Origin: Candidatus Sericytochromatia bacterium
GTDB taxonomy: Bacteria > Cyanobacteriota > Sericytochromatia > S15B-MN24 > JAQBPE01
Direction of reading: 5' to 3'
Assembly: GCA_035285325.1 (NCBI GenBank)
Contig: JAYKJB010000132.1
Location: 1-64,000 of the forward strand
Length of the DNA stretch: 64,000 nucleotides
Numbering within the stretch: position 1 is the stretch's first letter; each line of letters opens with the position of its first letter. Below are positions 34,330 through 42,076 of this stretch, piece by piece. A program made the position numbers and the translations under genes. The notes under the pieces were generated by a model that made no database searches, had not been told where the DNA came from, and was given only the letters and a program-made list of their open reading frames with translations.

Positions 34330-35714
34330 GTGGCGGGGTCTCCCAAAAGCGCGATCAGGCGTTCGATCAGACGCTCGAGACGGGCGGAACGCGAAGCTTT
34401 CACGAGTAATCGGTCTCCAGGGGCGAGCAGATCCGCCAGATATCGAGCCGCTGGCTCGAGATCATCAAAGGTGTGTGCAGGGAAGGCATCACCCACCCCT
34501 TGACGGTAAGCGTCCGCAAACTGCCCCACAGCCAGCAGCCCGTTGAGCGGAAGCAAAGCTGCCACGGCCCCTACTTTTCGATGCGACTCTTCCGCAAATT
34601 CCCCTAACTCAGCCATGTCGCCCAAAACCACAAAACGCCGACCCGACGAACCTTCCTGGGCGAACGCCTTGATGGAGGCCGACACGCTCTCGGGATTGGC
34701 GTTGTACGCATCGTCCGTGATGAGAATGCCCCGCAGGTCCAGCTGCCGCGCGCGCCCGGGCAGCGTGTCGGGCTTCAGGTCAAGCCGAGCCCCTGGCAGC
34801 AAGCCCAGCGCCCAGCCGGTCGCAATCGCTGCCAGCGCATTGGCGCGATGGTGATCCCCCCACAGCGGCAGTCTGACTTCTGAGCGGCCTCGCGAAAACG
34901 ACTTGCCTGCTTTCCAGTAAACTGTGAACACTTGCCCGTGCTTCACTTGCTGCACGTCGTGGCTCCAGACCGTTGCGGCGGGGTCCTCCAAGCTCCAAGA
35001 CACCATGGCCCCCCCCCAGCGGGCCGCCTCCGCGCTCGCCATCGCATCGTCATACGGGACGATCGCTCTGGCGCCCCGAGGAAGATGGCGCCACAACTCG
35101 GATTTGGCCGAAGCGATCGCCTCTCGCGACCCCAAACGTCCAATGTGGGCCGTGCCAATATTGGTCACGATCCCGATATCAGGTTCTGCCAAATCAGTCA
35201 GATAGGCGATCTCCCCCGGGCCACGCATGCCCATCTCGATGACGCCAAAGGCGTGGTCCGCCTCCAAAGCCAGCAGGCTCAGGGGAACTCCAATCTCATT
35301 GTTCTGGTTCCCCTCGGTCTTCGCCGTTGCTCCGAAGGCCCCCAGGTAGGCTGCCAGCATTTCCTTGGTCGAGGTCTTTCCCGATGAGCCTGTCACGGCG
35401 ATGACTTTCAATGACAGCTTTCGCCGCCACGCTCGCGCCAGCTGCCCCAAGGCCAACTTGGTATCTGGGACGGTCAGGCCCCAAGCCCCGTCCGGAACCA
35501 GCGTAGGCGACGTGACGACCACGCCGCGAGCCCCGGCCGCGAGGGCTTGAGACAGGAAGTCGTGACCGTCGAAGCTTTCCCCTCTCAAGCATAAAAACAG
35601 ATCGCCCGGCTGGACGGCCCGACTATCGATGCGAACGGCTGAAAAGGGGAGGTCGGGAATTCGTCCCACCGCGGCCCCTTGTGTCGCATCCACAACTTCC
35701 TGCCAGGTCAACAC
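34326..35714 (-). CDS. murF: UDP-MurNAc-tripeptide D-alanyl-D-alanine ligase
   Basis: This ligase of about 462 residues adds D-Ala-D-Ala. Motifs: the RIDSRAVQPGDLFLCLRG N-terminal domain, the ATP loop VTGSSGKTSTKEML and ITDDAYNANPESVSASI. I start at GTG 35714, which has GGGAGG eight bases upstream; an earlier frame would overlap ftsI with an unlikely N-terminus. In most bacteria murE lies directly before murF; here ftsI does, and no murE is present in the window. Confidence 0.94.
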   Translation of the reverse strand: MLTWQEVVDATQGAAVGRIPDLPFSAVRIDSRAVQPGDLFLCLRGESFDGHDFLSQALAAGARGVVVTSPTLVPDGAWGLTVPDTKLALGQLARAWRRKLSLKVIAVTGSSGKTSTKEMLAAYLGAFGATAKTEGNQNNEIGVPLSLLALEADHAFGVIEMGMRGPGEIAYLTDLAEPDIGIVTNIGTAHIGRLGSREAIASAKSELWRHLPRGARAIVPYDDAMASAEAARWGGAMVSWSLEDPAATVWSHDVQQVKHGQVFTVYWKAGKSFSRGRSEVRLPLWGDHHRANALAAIATGWALGLLPGARLDLKPDTLPGRARQLDLRGILITDDAYNANPESVSASIKAFAQEGSSGRRFVVLGDMAELGEFAEESHRKVGAVAALLPLNGLLAVGQFADAYRQGVGDAFPAHTFDDLEPAARYLADLLAPGDRLLVKASRSARLERLIERLIALLGDPAT

Positions 35715-35772
35715 GCGCTTATCCTCCCTGGTCAGTGTATGTCTCTGGCCCGGTCGCGTGCCGTGAGAGAGA

Positions 35773-37530
35773 TCATTCCCGCCGTCCAGCCTGACGGGGT
35801 TGCTTTCGCTCCTGGAGAGAGACAATCATCTCACTCGGCTGCACGCCTGCCTGCCGCAGTGCTTCTGCCGCCACTCTTGAGAAGAGCGGCGCCGCCGTCA
35901 TACTGGCCCAGTGAACCTTTCTCGGGGCATCGAGCAAGGTCAGAATCGCAAACCGGGGATTACGACTGGGAGCGAAGCCGACAAACGAAGCGACCACGTC
36001 ATCCGAGTAGCCTCGACCGTCCTCTCTGACCCGCTGCGCCGTTCCGGTCTTGCCGGCGACCCGGTAACCTGGAACCTTCGCCTCCTGCCCCGTCCCCTTG
36101 AGAACCACTTGCTCCAGCATGCCCATCAATTGCTGGGCAGTCTTTGCAGACATTCCGCTCCCGAGTTCCTTGACGGGGAAGACTTGCAGGACCTCACCCT
36201 TACTCGAAACCACGCGGTCAATCAGACGAGGCGCCATTCGCATACCGCCGTTCGCCACCGCGGCAGAGGCGCACAAGATCTGCAGAGGGGTCACGGACAC
36301 CCCCTGTCCGTAGGAAATGGTGGCCTGGGAAAGACGGCGCCAGGGCAACGCAGGCAAGACGCCCTTGCTTTCTCCCGTGATCTTGCTTTCGGTCAGTTGA
36401 CCGAACCCGAGGCGACTCAGAAAGCGGCGATGATAGGCGGCCGTCATCTGAAAGGCAACCTGGGAAGTTCCGACATTCGAGCTCTGTTCGAGAATTTCCG
36501 AAACGGACAGTTCTCGCGTTCCCACCCCTTCGTCGTGCTCGGAGATGACCTGGTCGTCGATCTTGATGCGTTCAGGACATACAAAAACCTGGGTCGGGCC
36601 AATTCGACGGGCCTCCAATGCCGCAGCCACCGTGAAAACCTTGAAGGTGGAACCGGGCTCATAGACGTCCGTGACCGCCCAGTTCTTGATTTCCTTCCAC
36701 TGGTAGCGATTGAAATGATTGGGGTCGTAGGTGGGAAGCGTGGCAAAAGCCAGCAAATCCCCGGTCCGTGGGTCCATGATCATCACCGTGCCCCGCCGCG
36801 CTCCCGAACTGAGGATGGCCTGTCCCAACTCTCGCTCCGCCACGTGCTGGAGATTCTCATCGATGGTGAGAATGACCTGACTGCCACGACTGAGGTAGGA
36901 ATCAAGCACCTTGCTAGACCCTTCCCGTAAAATTTCCCGGCCGTAGGCGTCCACTTCCACGTCGACCTTTTGATGGGGGCCACGCAAAACAGCATCGAAG
37001 GAATGCTCGATCCCTGCCAGCCCCTGATTATCGATGCCCACGAAGCCGATCAGAGTCGCCGCCAACCGTCCTTTGGGATAGATGCGACGGCTCTCGCGGA
37101 CCGCCCCGATGCCGGGCAGCTTGAGGGCGCGAATGCGCTGATAGGTGTGGTCATCAGCCAGGCGATAAAGCCAACGGAAATGATCGCCCTCGAGCTTTCG
37201 CAACAGCGCAGGGGCGCTCGTCTTCAAGATGGGAGCCAAGCGCTCGGCCGTCATCCGTCGATCAAACCGTTTGGTATCGCGAGGGCTGGCGTAGATGGAG
37301 AAAGCCTCCACAGAAGCCGCCAAGGTCTTGCTGTTGCGGTCGACAATCTCACCGCGGATGGATGAAAGGTCCACCTTCTTGGTGCGCTGCGCCTTGGCCA
37401 ACACGCTCAGGTGGCCAGCCTCCAAAACCTGTAGGTAGGCCAGGCGAGCGGCCAACAGAAGCGTTGCTGCCCCAAAACCCGCCAGCACCCAAAGCGCACG
37501 CTGGCGTATGAGCGTCACCCGCGCCGTCAC
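35773..37530 (-). CDS. ftsI: Penicillin-binding protein FtsI (PBP3-type transpeptidase)
   Basis: This 585-residue bitopic transpeptidase cross-links septal peptidoglycan. After one membrane helix (ALWVLAGFGAATLLLAARLA) come a dimerisation domain (RGEIVDRN) and the transpeptidase domain with the active-site serine in EPGSTFKVFT (SxxK), SSN in EQSSNVGTSQ and KTGTAQ. There is no PASTA domain at the C-terminus. It follows ftsL by three bases. Confidence 0.96.
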   Translation of the reverse strand: MTARVTLIRQRALWVLAGFGAATLLLAARLAYLQVLEAGHLSVLAKAQRTKKVDLSSIRGEIVDRNSKTLAASVEAFSIYASPRDTKRFDRRMTAERLAPILKTSAPALLRKLEGDHFRWLYRLADDHTYQRIRALKLPGIGAVRESRRIYPKGRLAATLIGFVGIDNQGLAGIEHSFDAVLRGPHQKVDVEVDAYGREILREGSSKVLDSYLSRGSQVILTIDENLQHVAERELGQAILSSGARRGTVMIMDPRTGDLLAFATLPTYDPNHFNRYQWKEIKNWAVTDVYEPGSTFKVFTVAAALEARRIGPTQVFVCPERIKIDDQVISEHDEGVGTRELSVSEILEQSSNVGTSQVAFQMTAAYHRRFLSRLGFGQLTESKITGESKGVLPALPWRRLSQATISYGQGVSVTPLQILCASAAVANGGMRMAPRLIDRVVSSKGEVLQVFPVKELGSGMSAKTAQQLMGMLEQVVLKGTGQEAKVPGYRVAGKTGTAQRVREDGRGYSDDVVASFVGFAPSRNPRFAILTLLDAPRKVHWASMTAAPLFSRVAAEALRQAGVQPSEMIVSLQERKQPRQAGRRE

Positions 37531-37533
37531 AGC

Positions 37534-37932
37534 TCAGAATCCCTCACGGATGAGGGGGCGACGAGGCGGCAAATCCCTGGCGGGATGGCGCTGCACGAGC
37601 AAGGGGCGCTTGATATAGACCACTTCCTCCGGCTGCCGCATGCCAAGCCAGCCAGCCTTGCGGTCGATGACCTGCGGATTGCGAACCATTTCCAGTTGCA
37701 TGCGATCCTTGATGGTCATTTCCCTCAGATGATCGATTTCCTGTTTGACGCGATTCAGCCGTGCTTCCTGAATGACCGTATGCACATACATGACCAGAAT
37801 GGCCAGTAAAAGGCCCGAGATCGCCATCATCCAGACCCGAGGGAAGCCCTGACGCCTGGCTCGTCGTCCCAGGGGCTCGAGGGGAGCTTGCGCCTTGCCC
37901 ATACCTTCTTGTCGTGACAGGTCAGTGATCAT
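37534..37932 (-). CDS. ftsL: FtsL-like septum protein
   Basis: This 132-residue bitopic protein has a membrane helix (MMAISGLLLAILVMYVHTV) followed by a short coiled coil (ARLNRVKQEIDHLREM) and the IDRKAGWLGMRQPEEVVYI motif typical of FtsL/DivIC-like proteins. Sequence is poorly conserved across this family, so the name rests on topology and on its place between rsmH and ftsI. An alternative ATG lies ten codons in. Confidence 0.85.
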   Translation of the reverse strand: MITDLSRQEGMGKAQAPLEPLGRRARRQGFPRVWMMAISGLLLAILVMYVHTVIQEARLNRVKQEIDHLREMTIKDRMQLEMVRNPQVIDRKAGWLGMRQPEEVVYIKRPLLVQRHPARDLPPRRPLIREGF

Positions 37933-37959
37933 CTGGTTTCAATCCATCGCCCACGCCCA

Positions 37960-38949
37960 TCAGGGCAACCGTCTGGCCACTCGAAGCTTGGCGCTTCGCG
38001 CCCGAGGATTTTCGCTCAGTTCCTGGGGTTCCGCCACCAGGGGCTTCTTCGTGAGCACTTCCAAGGTGGACACTTTTTGGCAGGTGCACACTGGCTGCCT
38101 CGGTGGACAGACACATGCCTTGGCCTGCTCTTGAAAAAAGCGTTTCACGATACGGTCTTCCAGCGAGTGAAAACTGATCACCCCGAGCCGCCCGCCAGGG
38201 GCGAGCGCACGGACGGCCTGAGGAAGGGCTCGCTGAAGCATCCCCAGCTCGTCGTTTACGGCAATTCGCAAGGCCTGAAAGGCACGAGTCGCGGGATGGA
38301 TTGGCTCCCGGGAGCGTGGCAGCGTCTGCTCAACAAACGCCGCAAACGCTGCCGTATCTTGCCAGAACCGACCATGGCTCCTCTCCGCGACGATGGCTCG
38401 TGCCAGGCGGCGCGAATGGCGTTCCTCGCCGAATTCAAAAAAGATTCGAGCCAATTCGGCTTCACTCATATTCTGCAAGATGTCTGCCGCCGTCAGAGCC
38501 CCAGCCGGGTCCATGCGCATATCGAGGGGGCCCTTGGCGCGGAAACTGAAACCGCGCTCCGCGTGATCCAGTTGCGGTGAGGAAACCCCAATATCAAAGA
38601 GAATGCCCTGTAACGGTGGAAGCCCCCAGAGGTCGATCTGGTCGAACGAGCCTTGGAATAGCTTGAAATTTTCTCCGACCGCGGTCAATTGTTCCGAGGC
38701 CGCCTGAATCGCGCGAGGGTCACGGTCACAGCCGAAGAGAAATCCGTCGCTCCCGACCGCCCGGAGAAGCCTGGACGCGTGCCCCGCCCCACCGACGGTC
38801 GCGTCGAGCACGCGGTCACCGGCTTGCGGTGCAAGACTGGCCATCACGGCGTCCGGAAGCACCGGGAGGTGATGGAACGCGTCGGTATCGGAAGTAGAAG
38901 TGTGCTGCAATGATGATGCCTCGTGCCCCCAACGGGGCGACTGCAACAT
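37960..38949 (-). CDS. rsmH: 16S rRNA (cytosine-1402 N4)-methyltransferase
   Basis: This SAM-dependent methyltransferase of about 329 residues (MraW) is the classical first or second gene of the dcw cluster. Motifs: HLPVLPDAVMASL, DATVGGAGHASRLL, FDIGVSSPQLDHAERGFSF and VISFHSLEDRIVKRFF. I start at the ATG at 38949, downstream of the rnpB terminator; a frame extending further upstream would run through the terminator and rnpB. A later TTG with GAGG upstream is another option. MraZ, its usual upstream neighbour, is absent. Confidence 0.95.
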   Translation of the reverse strand: MLQSPRWGHEASSLQHTSTSDTDAFHHLPVLPDAVMASLAPQAGDRVLDATVGGAGHASRLLRAVGSDGFLFGCDRDPRAIQAASEQLTAVGENFKLFQGSFDQIDLWGLPPLQGILFDIGVSSPQLDHAERGFSFRAKGPLDMRMDPAGALTAADILQNMSEAELARIFFEFGEERHSRRLARAIVAERSHGRFWQDTAAFAAFVEQTLPRSREPIHPATRAFQALRIAVNDELGMLQRALPQAVRALAPGGRLGVISFHSLEDRIVKRFFQEQAKACVCPPRQPVCTCQKVSTLEVLTKKPLVAEPQELSENPRARSAKLRVARRLP

Positions 38950-38983
38950 AATACCGCCTTGGACCGAATTCGTCCCCGTCAGC

Positions 38984-39009
38984 AAAAAGGAGGGGGAAAT
39001 CCCCCTCCT
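38984..39009 (-). terminator. Rho-independent terminator of rnpB
   Basis: AGGAGGGGG pairs with CCCCCTCCT over nine bases around a four-base loop and is followed on the minus strand by five T. It starts directly after the RNase P RNA 3' end. Confidence 0.9.
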
Positions 39010-39352
39010 GAAGCCAGTCTGTAAGCCGAGTTCTGTTCCCACGAATGGGAAGCCATCATCTATCTGGGACCCGTGTTGCCACTGGCCTCTAGCGACCAGA
39101 CCCGGAGATCGGCGGGCCGCCTCATTTCTCCTGCTTGGTCTTGCTCCAGACGGGGTTTACCTAGCCGATGGGTCACCCCACCGCTGGTGGGCTCTTACCC
39201 CACCATTGCACCCTTACCTCCTTGCGGAGGCGGTATATTTCTGTGGCACTGTCCTTGGGGTCACCCCCACTGGACGTTATCCAGCGTCTTGCCCTGCGGA
39301 GCTCGGACTTTCCTCGGCCGACGAGGTCGACCGCGATGGCTCAACCGACTTC
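39010..39352 (-). ncRNA. rnpB: RNase P RNA (bacterial A type)
   Basis: This RNA is the catalytic subunit that matures tRNA 5' ends. The universally conserved segments are visible on the minus strand: GAGGAAAGTCCGAGCTCC near the 5' end, GGGTGCAATGGTGGGGTAAG and AGAGCCCACC in the middle, and ATGATGGC with GAACTCGGCTTACAG near the 3' end. The first nine bases (GAAGTCGGT) pair with the last nine (ACTGGCTTC) as helix P1, which sets the ends. Its promoter and first 76 bases lie inside the upstream TPR gene. Confidence 0.96.
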
Positions 39353-40500
39353 AGTGTGGATTGTAGCATCTGCGGCACACGCCAGTCACCCGCGGCGCCT
39401 TCAGCGACAGGCCAGCTGGTAGAAGGTTTTCCGCGGTTCTGCTGCAGCCAGGTTTCGATGCGTTGACGCTCCGGGGACGGCGCGGCCACCTCCAGGTAGC
39501 GTTCAAACACCCGAATGGCCTCCGATCTTCGGCCCAAGGCCGCAGCCGCTCGTCCGAGGGTTAACATATAAACGGCTTCGCGCGGGGCCAGCTGACACGC
39601 CGCTTGGGCTTCCCGGTAGGCCGCTCCGTGCTCCTTGCGATGCTGGTAGAGCTCAGCCATCAGGTGGAAAACCGGCGCCGTCGGGTTTCGCAAGCGGCTG
39701 AGCACACGCAGTTCCAGAAGCGCATCATCCGTTCGACCCAGCTGCGTGTAAGCATTGGCAATGCCCAGGTGGGCATCAGCGAAGGCGTCGTTGCGCTTCA
39801 AGGCATCCCGATAAACCCAGAGGGCGTCCTGCCATGCTTCAGCTGCCACCAACAGCGCCCCCAGGTTGCCATGTGCCGTCAGATCTTTGTCACATCGCGC
39901 GATCGCGGCTTCATAATGCGAAACCGCTTCTGCAATGCGGCCTTGAAGTTGGAGCGCATATCCCAGATTGTTGTAGGCCCAGTAGTCGCTTGAACGCCCG
40001 GAAACCGCGAGTCGAAACTGGTCCTCGGCCTGCCCCCAGCGCTCCTGCGCCAGATATGCCAAACCCAAATTCAACCGATATTGCGGATCTTCCTTTCGAG
40101 CAAGCGCTTTGACGTAGTAGCTGATGGCGTTCTCATGCTTTTCCATGCGGTAGAGCACGTAACCCAAGCCGTTCAGGGCCGCGGCGTCATCGGGACCGAG
40201 CCGCAAGGCGCGCTCGAACGCCGAGCGGGCATGGTCGTAAGCCCCCATGTCAGCCAGAGCCACACCGAGGTCCACCAGCGTGTCGACCTTTTCGGGGGCC
40301 GCGGCCAATGTTTTGCGCAGCAGCGCCTGGCCTCGGTCCGTAGCGCCCGTGTGAAACGCCGCCAAGGCCTGCTTCAAGCCCGCTTCTGGGTCAAAAGCAG
40401 CGGCGCCCTGCGGGCCCAAGGGTGCCGCAGAGGCCGAAACCTGGGGCGCCAAGGTGGCGATCGCGACGGCAAAGCACAGCACAGCAAGGGGGTGACGCAA
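39277..40500 (-). CDS. Exported TPR-repeat protein overlapping rnpB
   Basis: This protein of about 407 residues has a signal peptide (RHPLAVLCFAVAIATLAPQVSASA) and about eight tetratricopeptide repeats (for example ARSAFERALRLGPDDAAALN and AVSHYEAAIARCDKDLTAHG), so it is an exported or periplasmic scaffold. The last 25 codons lie inside the RNase P RNA gene. The repeats end near residue 370 and the tail (Ser/Glu-rich) is probably dispensable. I start at TTG 40500, with GAGG six bases upstream and a TATAAA element at 40531; TTG 40512 is an alternative. Confidence 0.88.
   Translation of the reverse strand: MRHPLAVLCFAVAIATLAPQVSASAAPLGPQGAAAFDPEAGLKQALAAFHTGATDRGQALLRKTLAAAPEKVDTLVDLGVALADMGAYDHARSAFERALRLGPDDAAALNGLGYVLYRMEKHENAISYYVKALARKEDPQYRLNLGLAYLAQERWGQAEDQFRLAVSGRSSDYWAYNNLGYALQLQGRIAEAVSHYEAAIARCDKDLTAHGNLGALLVAAEAWQDALWVYRDALKRNDAFADAHLGIANAYTQLGRTDDALLELRVLSRLRNPTAPVFHLMAELYQHRKEHGAAYREAQAACQLAPREAVYMLTLGRAAAALGRRSEAIRVFERYLEVAAPSPERQRIETWLQQNRGKPSTSWPVAEGAAGDWRVPQMLQSTLKSVEPSRSTSSAEESPSSAGQDAG
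39360..39389 (-). promoter_or_regulatory. rnpB promoter inside the TPR coding sequence
   Basis: On the minus strand an extended -10 (TGCTACAAT, core 39360-39365) predicts a start at about 39353, the mapped RNA 5' end. A weak -35 (GTGACT, 39384-39389) lies 18 bases upstream. Both are within the codons of the TPR gene. Confidence 0.7.
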
Positions 40501-40530
40501 GGTGGACCTCAAGGGAAGCCGAACGCTTCC

Positions 40531-40539
40531 TTTATACCC
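40531..40539 (-). promoter_or_regulatory. -10 element of the TPR gene (GGGTATAAA)
   Basis: On the minus strand GGGTATAAA (TATAAA at 40531-40536) predicts a start near 40524, in the short gap before the TPR gene. The -35 is weak. It is the minus-strand member of the GGGTATAA set. Confidence 0.5.
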
Positions 40540-40554
40540 AGGAAGTCCGTGGTC

Positions 40555-41079
40555 TCAGCGCGTCTTGCGCTCCCCCGGGGCGCGTCCGGCCGTCTGATCG
40601 TCCCTGGGAACGGGGTCTCGCCCCTGCGGCTTGCTGCCACTCAGTGCCTTGCGGATTTGCACTCCCAGTTGGGTCGGGTTCCACTCTTGTCGGGCCGCTT
40701 CTCGCAACCATTTGTGGCGCTGCGACAGGGTGGCGGCGGGTAGTTCGAACAATACCACCCGATGATGTTCCCAGCCCACGCCGGAGACTCGCTTTCCCTT
40801 GGGAAACGCTTCGGACACTCGCGACAGCAATTCAACCTCCGAGGCGCGCATGCCCAGACGGTTTCCCAGGGCCCGCCAGGAAACGCCCTGGCTGGCAAAC
40901 GCGGCGGCCACCCCGGGCGTACCCGCGAGGGTTTGTCTCACCGAGAGCAACATTTCACCCAGGTGCCACTTGGCGCCATCCAGCAGGTGCAACTCGGCTC
41001 GCAAGTTCTCCAGCACACGTGGCCAGTCCAGGTAGGTGAAGCGAAGCGTGTTGGCTTTTCCTGGTGTTCCAGACCCCAT
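40555..41079 (-). CDS. Helical protein, LmbU/ParB-like (putative DNA-binding)
   Basis: This 174-residue protein is almost entirely helical with a basic tail. The segment WEHHRVVLFELPAATLSQRH followed by WLREAARQEWNPTQLGVQIR is the pattern of ParB-type and LmbU-type DNA-binding proteins, in which helix-turn-helix regions are preceded by a variable N-terminal domain (LDWPRVLENLRAEL). Function is unknown; a DNA-binding role is inference. It starts at an ATG with AGGAGGG upstream and lies before the TPR/rnpB genes. Confidence 0.6.
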   Translation of the reverse strand: MGSGTPGKANTLRFTYLDWPRVLENLRAELHLLDGAKWHLGEMLLSVRQTLAGTPGVAAAFASQGVSWRALGNRLGMRASEVELLSRVSEAFPKGKRVSGVGWEHHRVVLFELPAATLSQRHKWLREAARQEWNPTQLGVQIRKALSGSKPQGRDPVPRDDQTAGRAPGERKTR

Positions 41080-41178
41080 GTCATCCCTCCTGACAGGCTT
41101 TCAGGCCGCGATCATAGGGTTCGGAGGGGAAGCGAATCCAGCACCTGACTCCCAGGGTCTTTGGTGCGTGTGCGGGTT

Positions 41179-41199
41179 GACAGGCCGGAAAGGCCTGTC
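41179..41199. repeat. Hairpin downstream of the orphan permease
   Basis: GACAGGCC and GGCCTGTC form an eight-pair stem with a five-base loop, eleven bases after the permease stop on the minus strand. No T-run follows, so it is a weak terminator candidate or mRNA-end stabiliser. Confidence 0.45.
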
Positions 41200-41209
41200 C
41201 AAGCACCCG

Positions 41210-42076
41210 TCAGCCCTTCACCGCACCGGCCGTTGCATCGCCAATGAAATGACGCTGCATCAGCAAGAAGAAGACCACAATCGGAATGACGGCGATGACC
41301 GAGCCAGCGGCGATCAATCGCCAGTTGGCACTGAAGGTCCCGGCCAGGTAGGCCACACCGACTGGCAGGGTGTAGAGCTGGGGGTCGTTCAGCACCACCA
41401 GGGGCCAGAGGAAGTCGCCCCACGAGCCCACAAAGGTGAAGATGGCGAGGGTGGCCAGAGCGGGACGGGAAAGCGGCAGCATCACCTTCCGCCAGATGTC
41501 CCACACGTTACCACCGTCCATCAAGACCGCTTCTTCCAACTCCTTTGGAATGGCCGCGAAGGCTTGTCTGAGCAGAAAAATACCAAAGGCGGACACGCCC
41601 GTTGGCAGCACAAGCCAGCTGTACAGCCAGTATTCTGACTGAGCACCTTCGGGCACCACGGCCATCAAGCCGCCGTGTAGTTTCATCACAATGGTGAACA
41701 GGGGGATCATGATGACCGGGAATGGCACCATCATGGTCGCCAATATCGCGAAGAAGGCAAAGTCACGCCCCCGAAAACGCATGCGGGCCAGGGGATAGGC
41801 CGCCAGACTCGCGAGCACCAGGTTCAACAGGACCGAGGCCAGAGCGACCACCACACTGTTTGCGACATAGCGACCAAATGGGACGGCCACCCAGACAGCC
41901 TCAAAGTTCTTGAGCGTGGGCTGCTCCGGCCATAACACGGGGGGATACTGAAAAATGTTCTCGCCATCGCCTCGCAGCGCGGTCACCAGCAACCAAAGGA
42001 ATGGCCCGATCGCAAAGACGGCCACGGCGCACATGGCCAGGTATCGCATCCCAACTTTGCCAACCGTTTGCTTCAC
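41210..42076 (-). CDS. Orphan sugar-type ABC transporter permease (MalG/UgpE-like)
   Basis: This 288-residue inner-membrane permease has six hydrophobic helices and the coupling loop EAVLMDGGNVWDIWRKVMLP of the MalG family, with the LASLAAYPLARMRFRGRD stretch of carbohydrate-importer permeases. No partner permease, binding protein or ATPase is encoded nearby. The GTG start overlaps the stop of the HD-GYP gene (GTGA), which suggests co-translation of a signalling protein and a transporter subunit. It may use subunits encoded elsewhere. Confidence 0.85.
   Translation of the reverse strand: MKQTVGKVGMRYLAMCAVAVFAIGPFLWLLVTALRGDGENIFQYPPVLWPEQPTLKNFEAVWVAVPFGRYVANSVVVALASVLLNLVLASLAAYPLARMRFRGRDFAFFAILATMMVPFPVIMIPLFTIVMKLHGGLMAVVPEGAQSEYWLYSWLVLPTGVSAFGIFLLRQAFAAIPKELEEAVLMDGGNVWDIWRKVMLPLSRPALATLAIFTFVGSWGDFLWPLVVLNDPQLYTLPVGVAYLAGTFSANWRLIAAGSVIAVIPIVVFFLLMQRHFIGDATAGAVKG

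Noticed and set aside
38950-39042. N-terminal extension of rsmH
   Set aside because: The extra codons run through the rnpB terminator and into the RNase P RNA 3' end.
41179-41199. Rho-independent terminator after the orphan permease
   Set aside because: The hairpin is good but there is no T-run on either strand, so it is listed only as a repeat.
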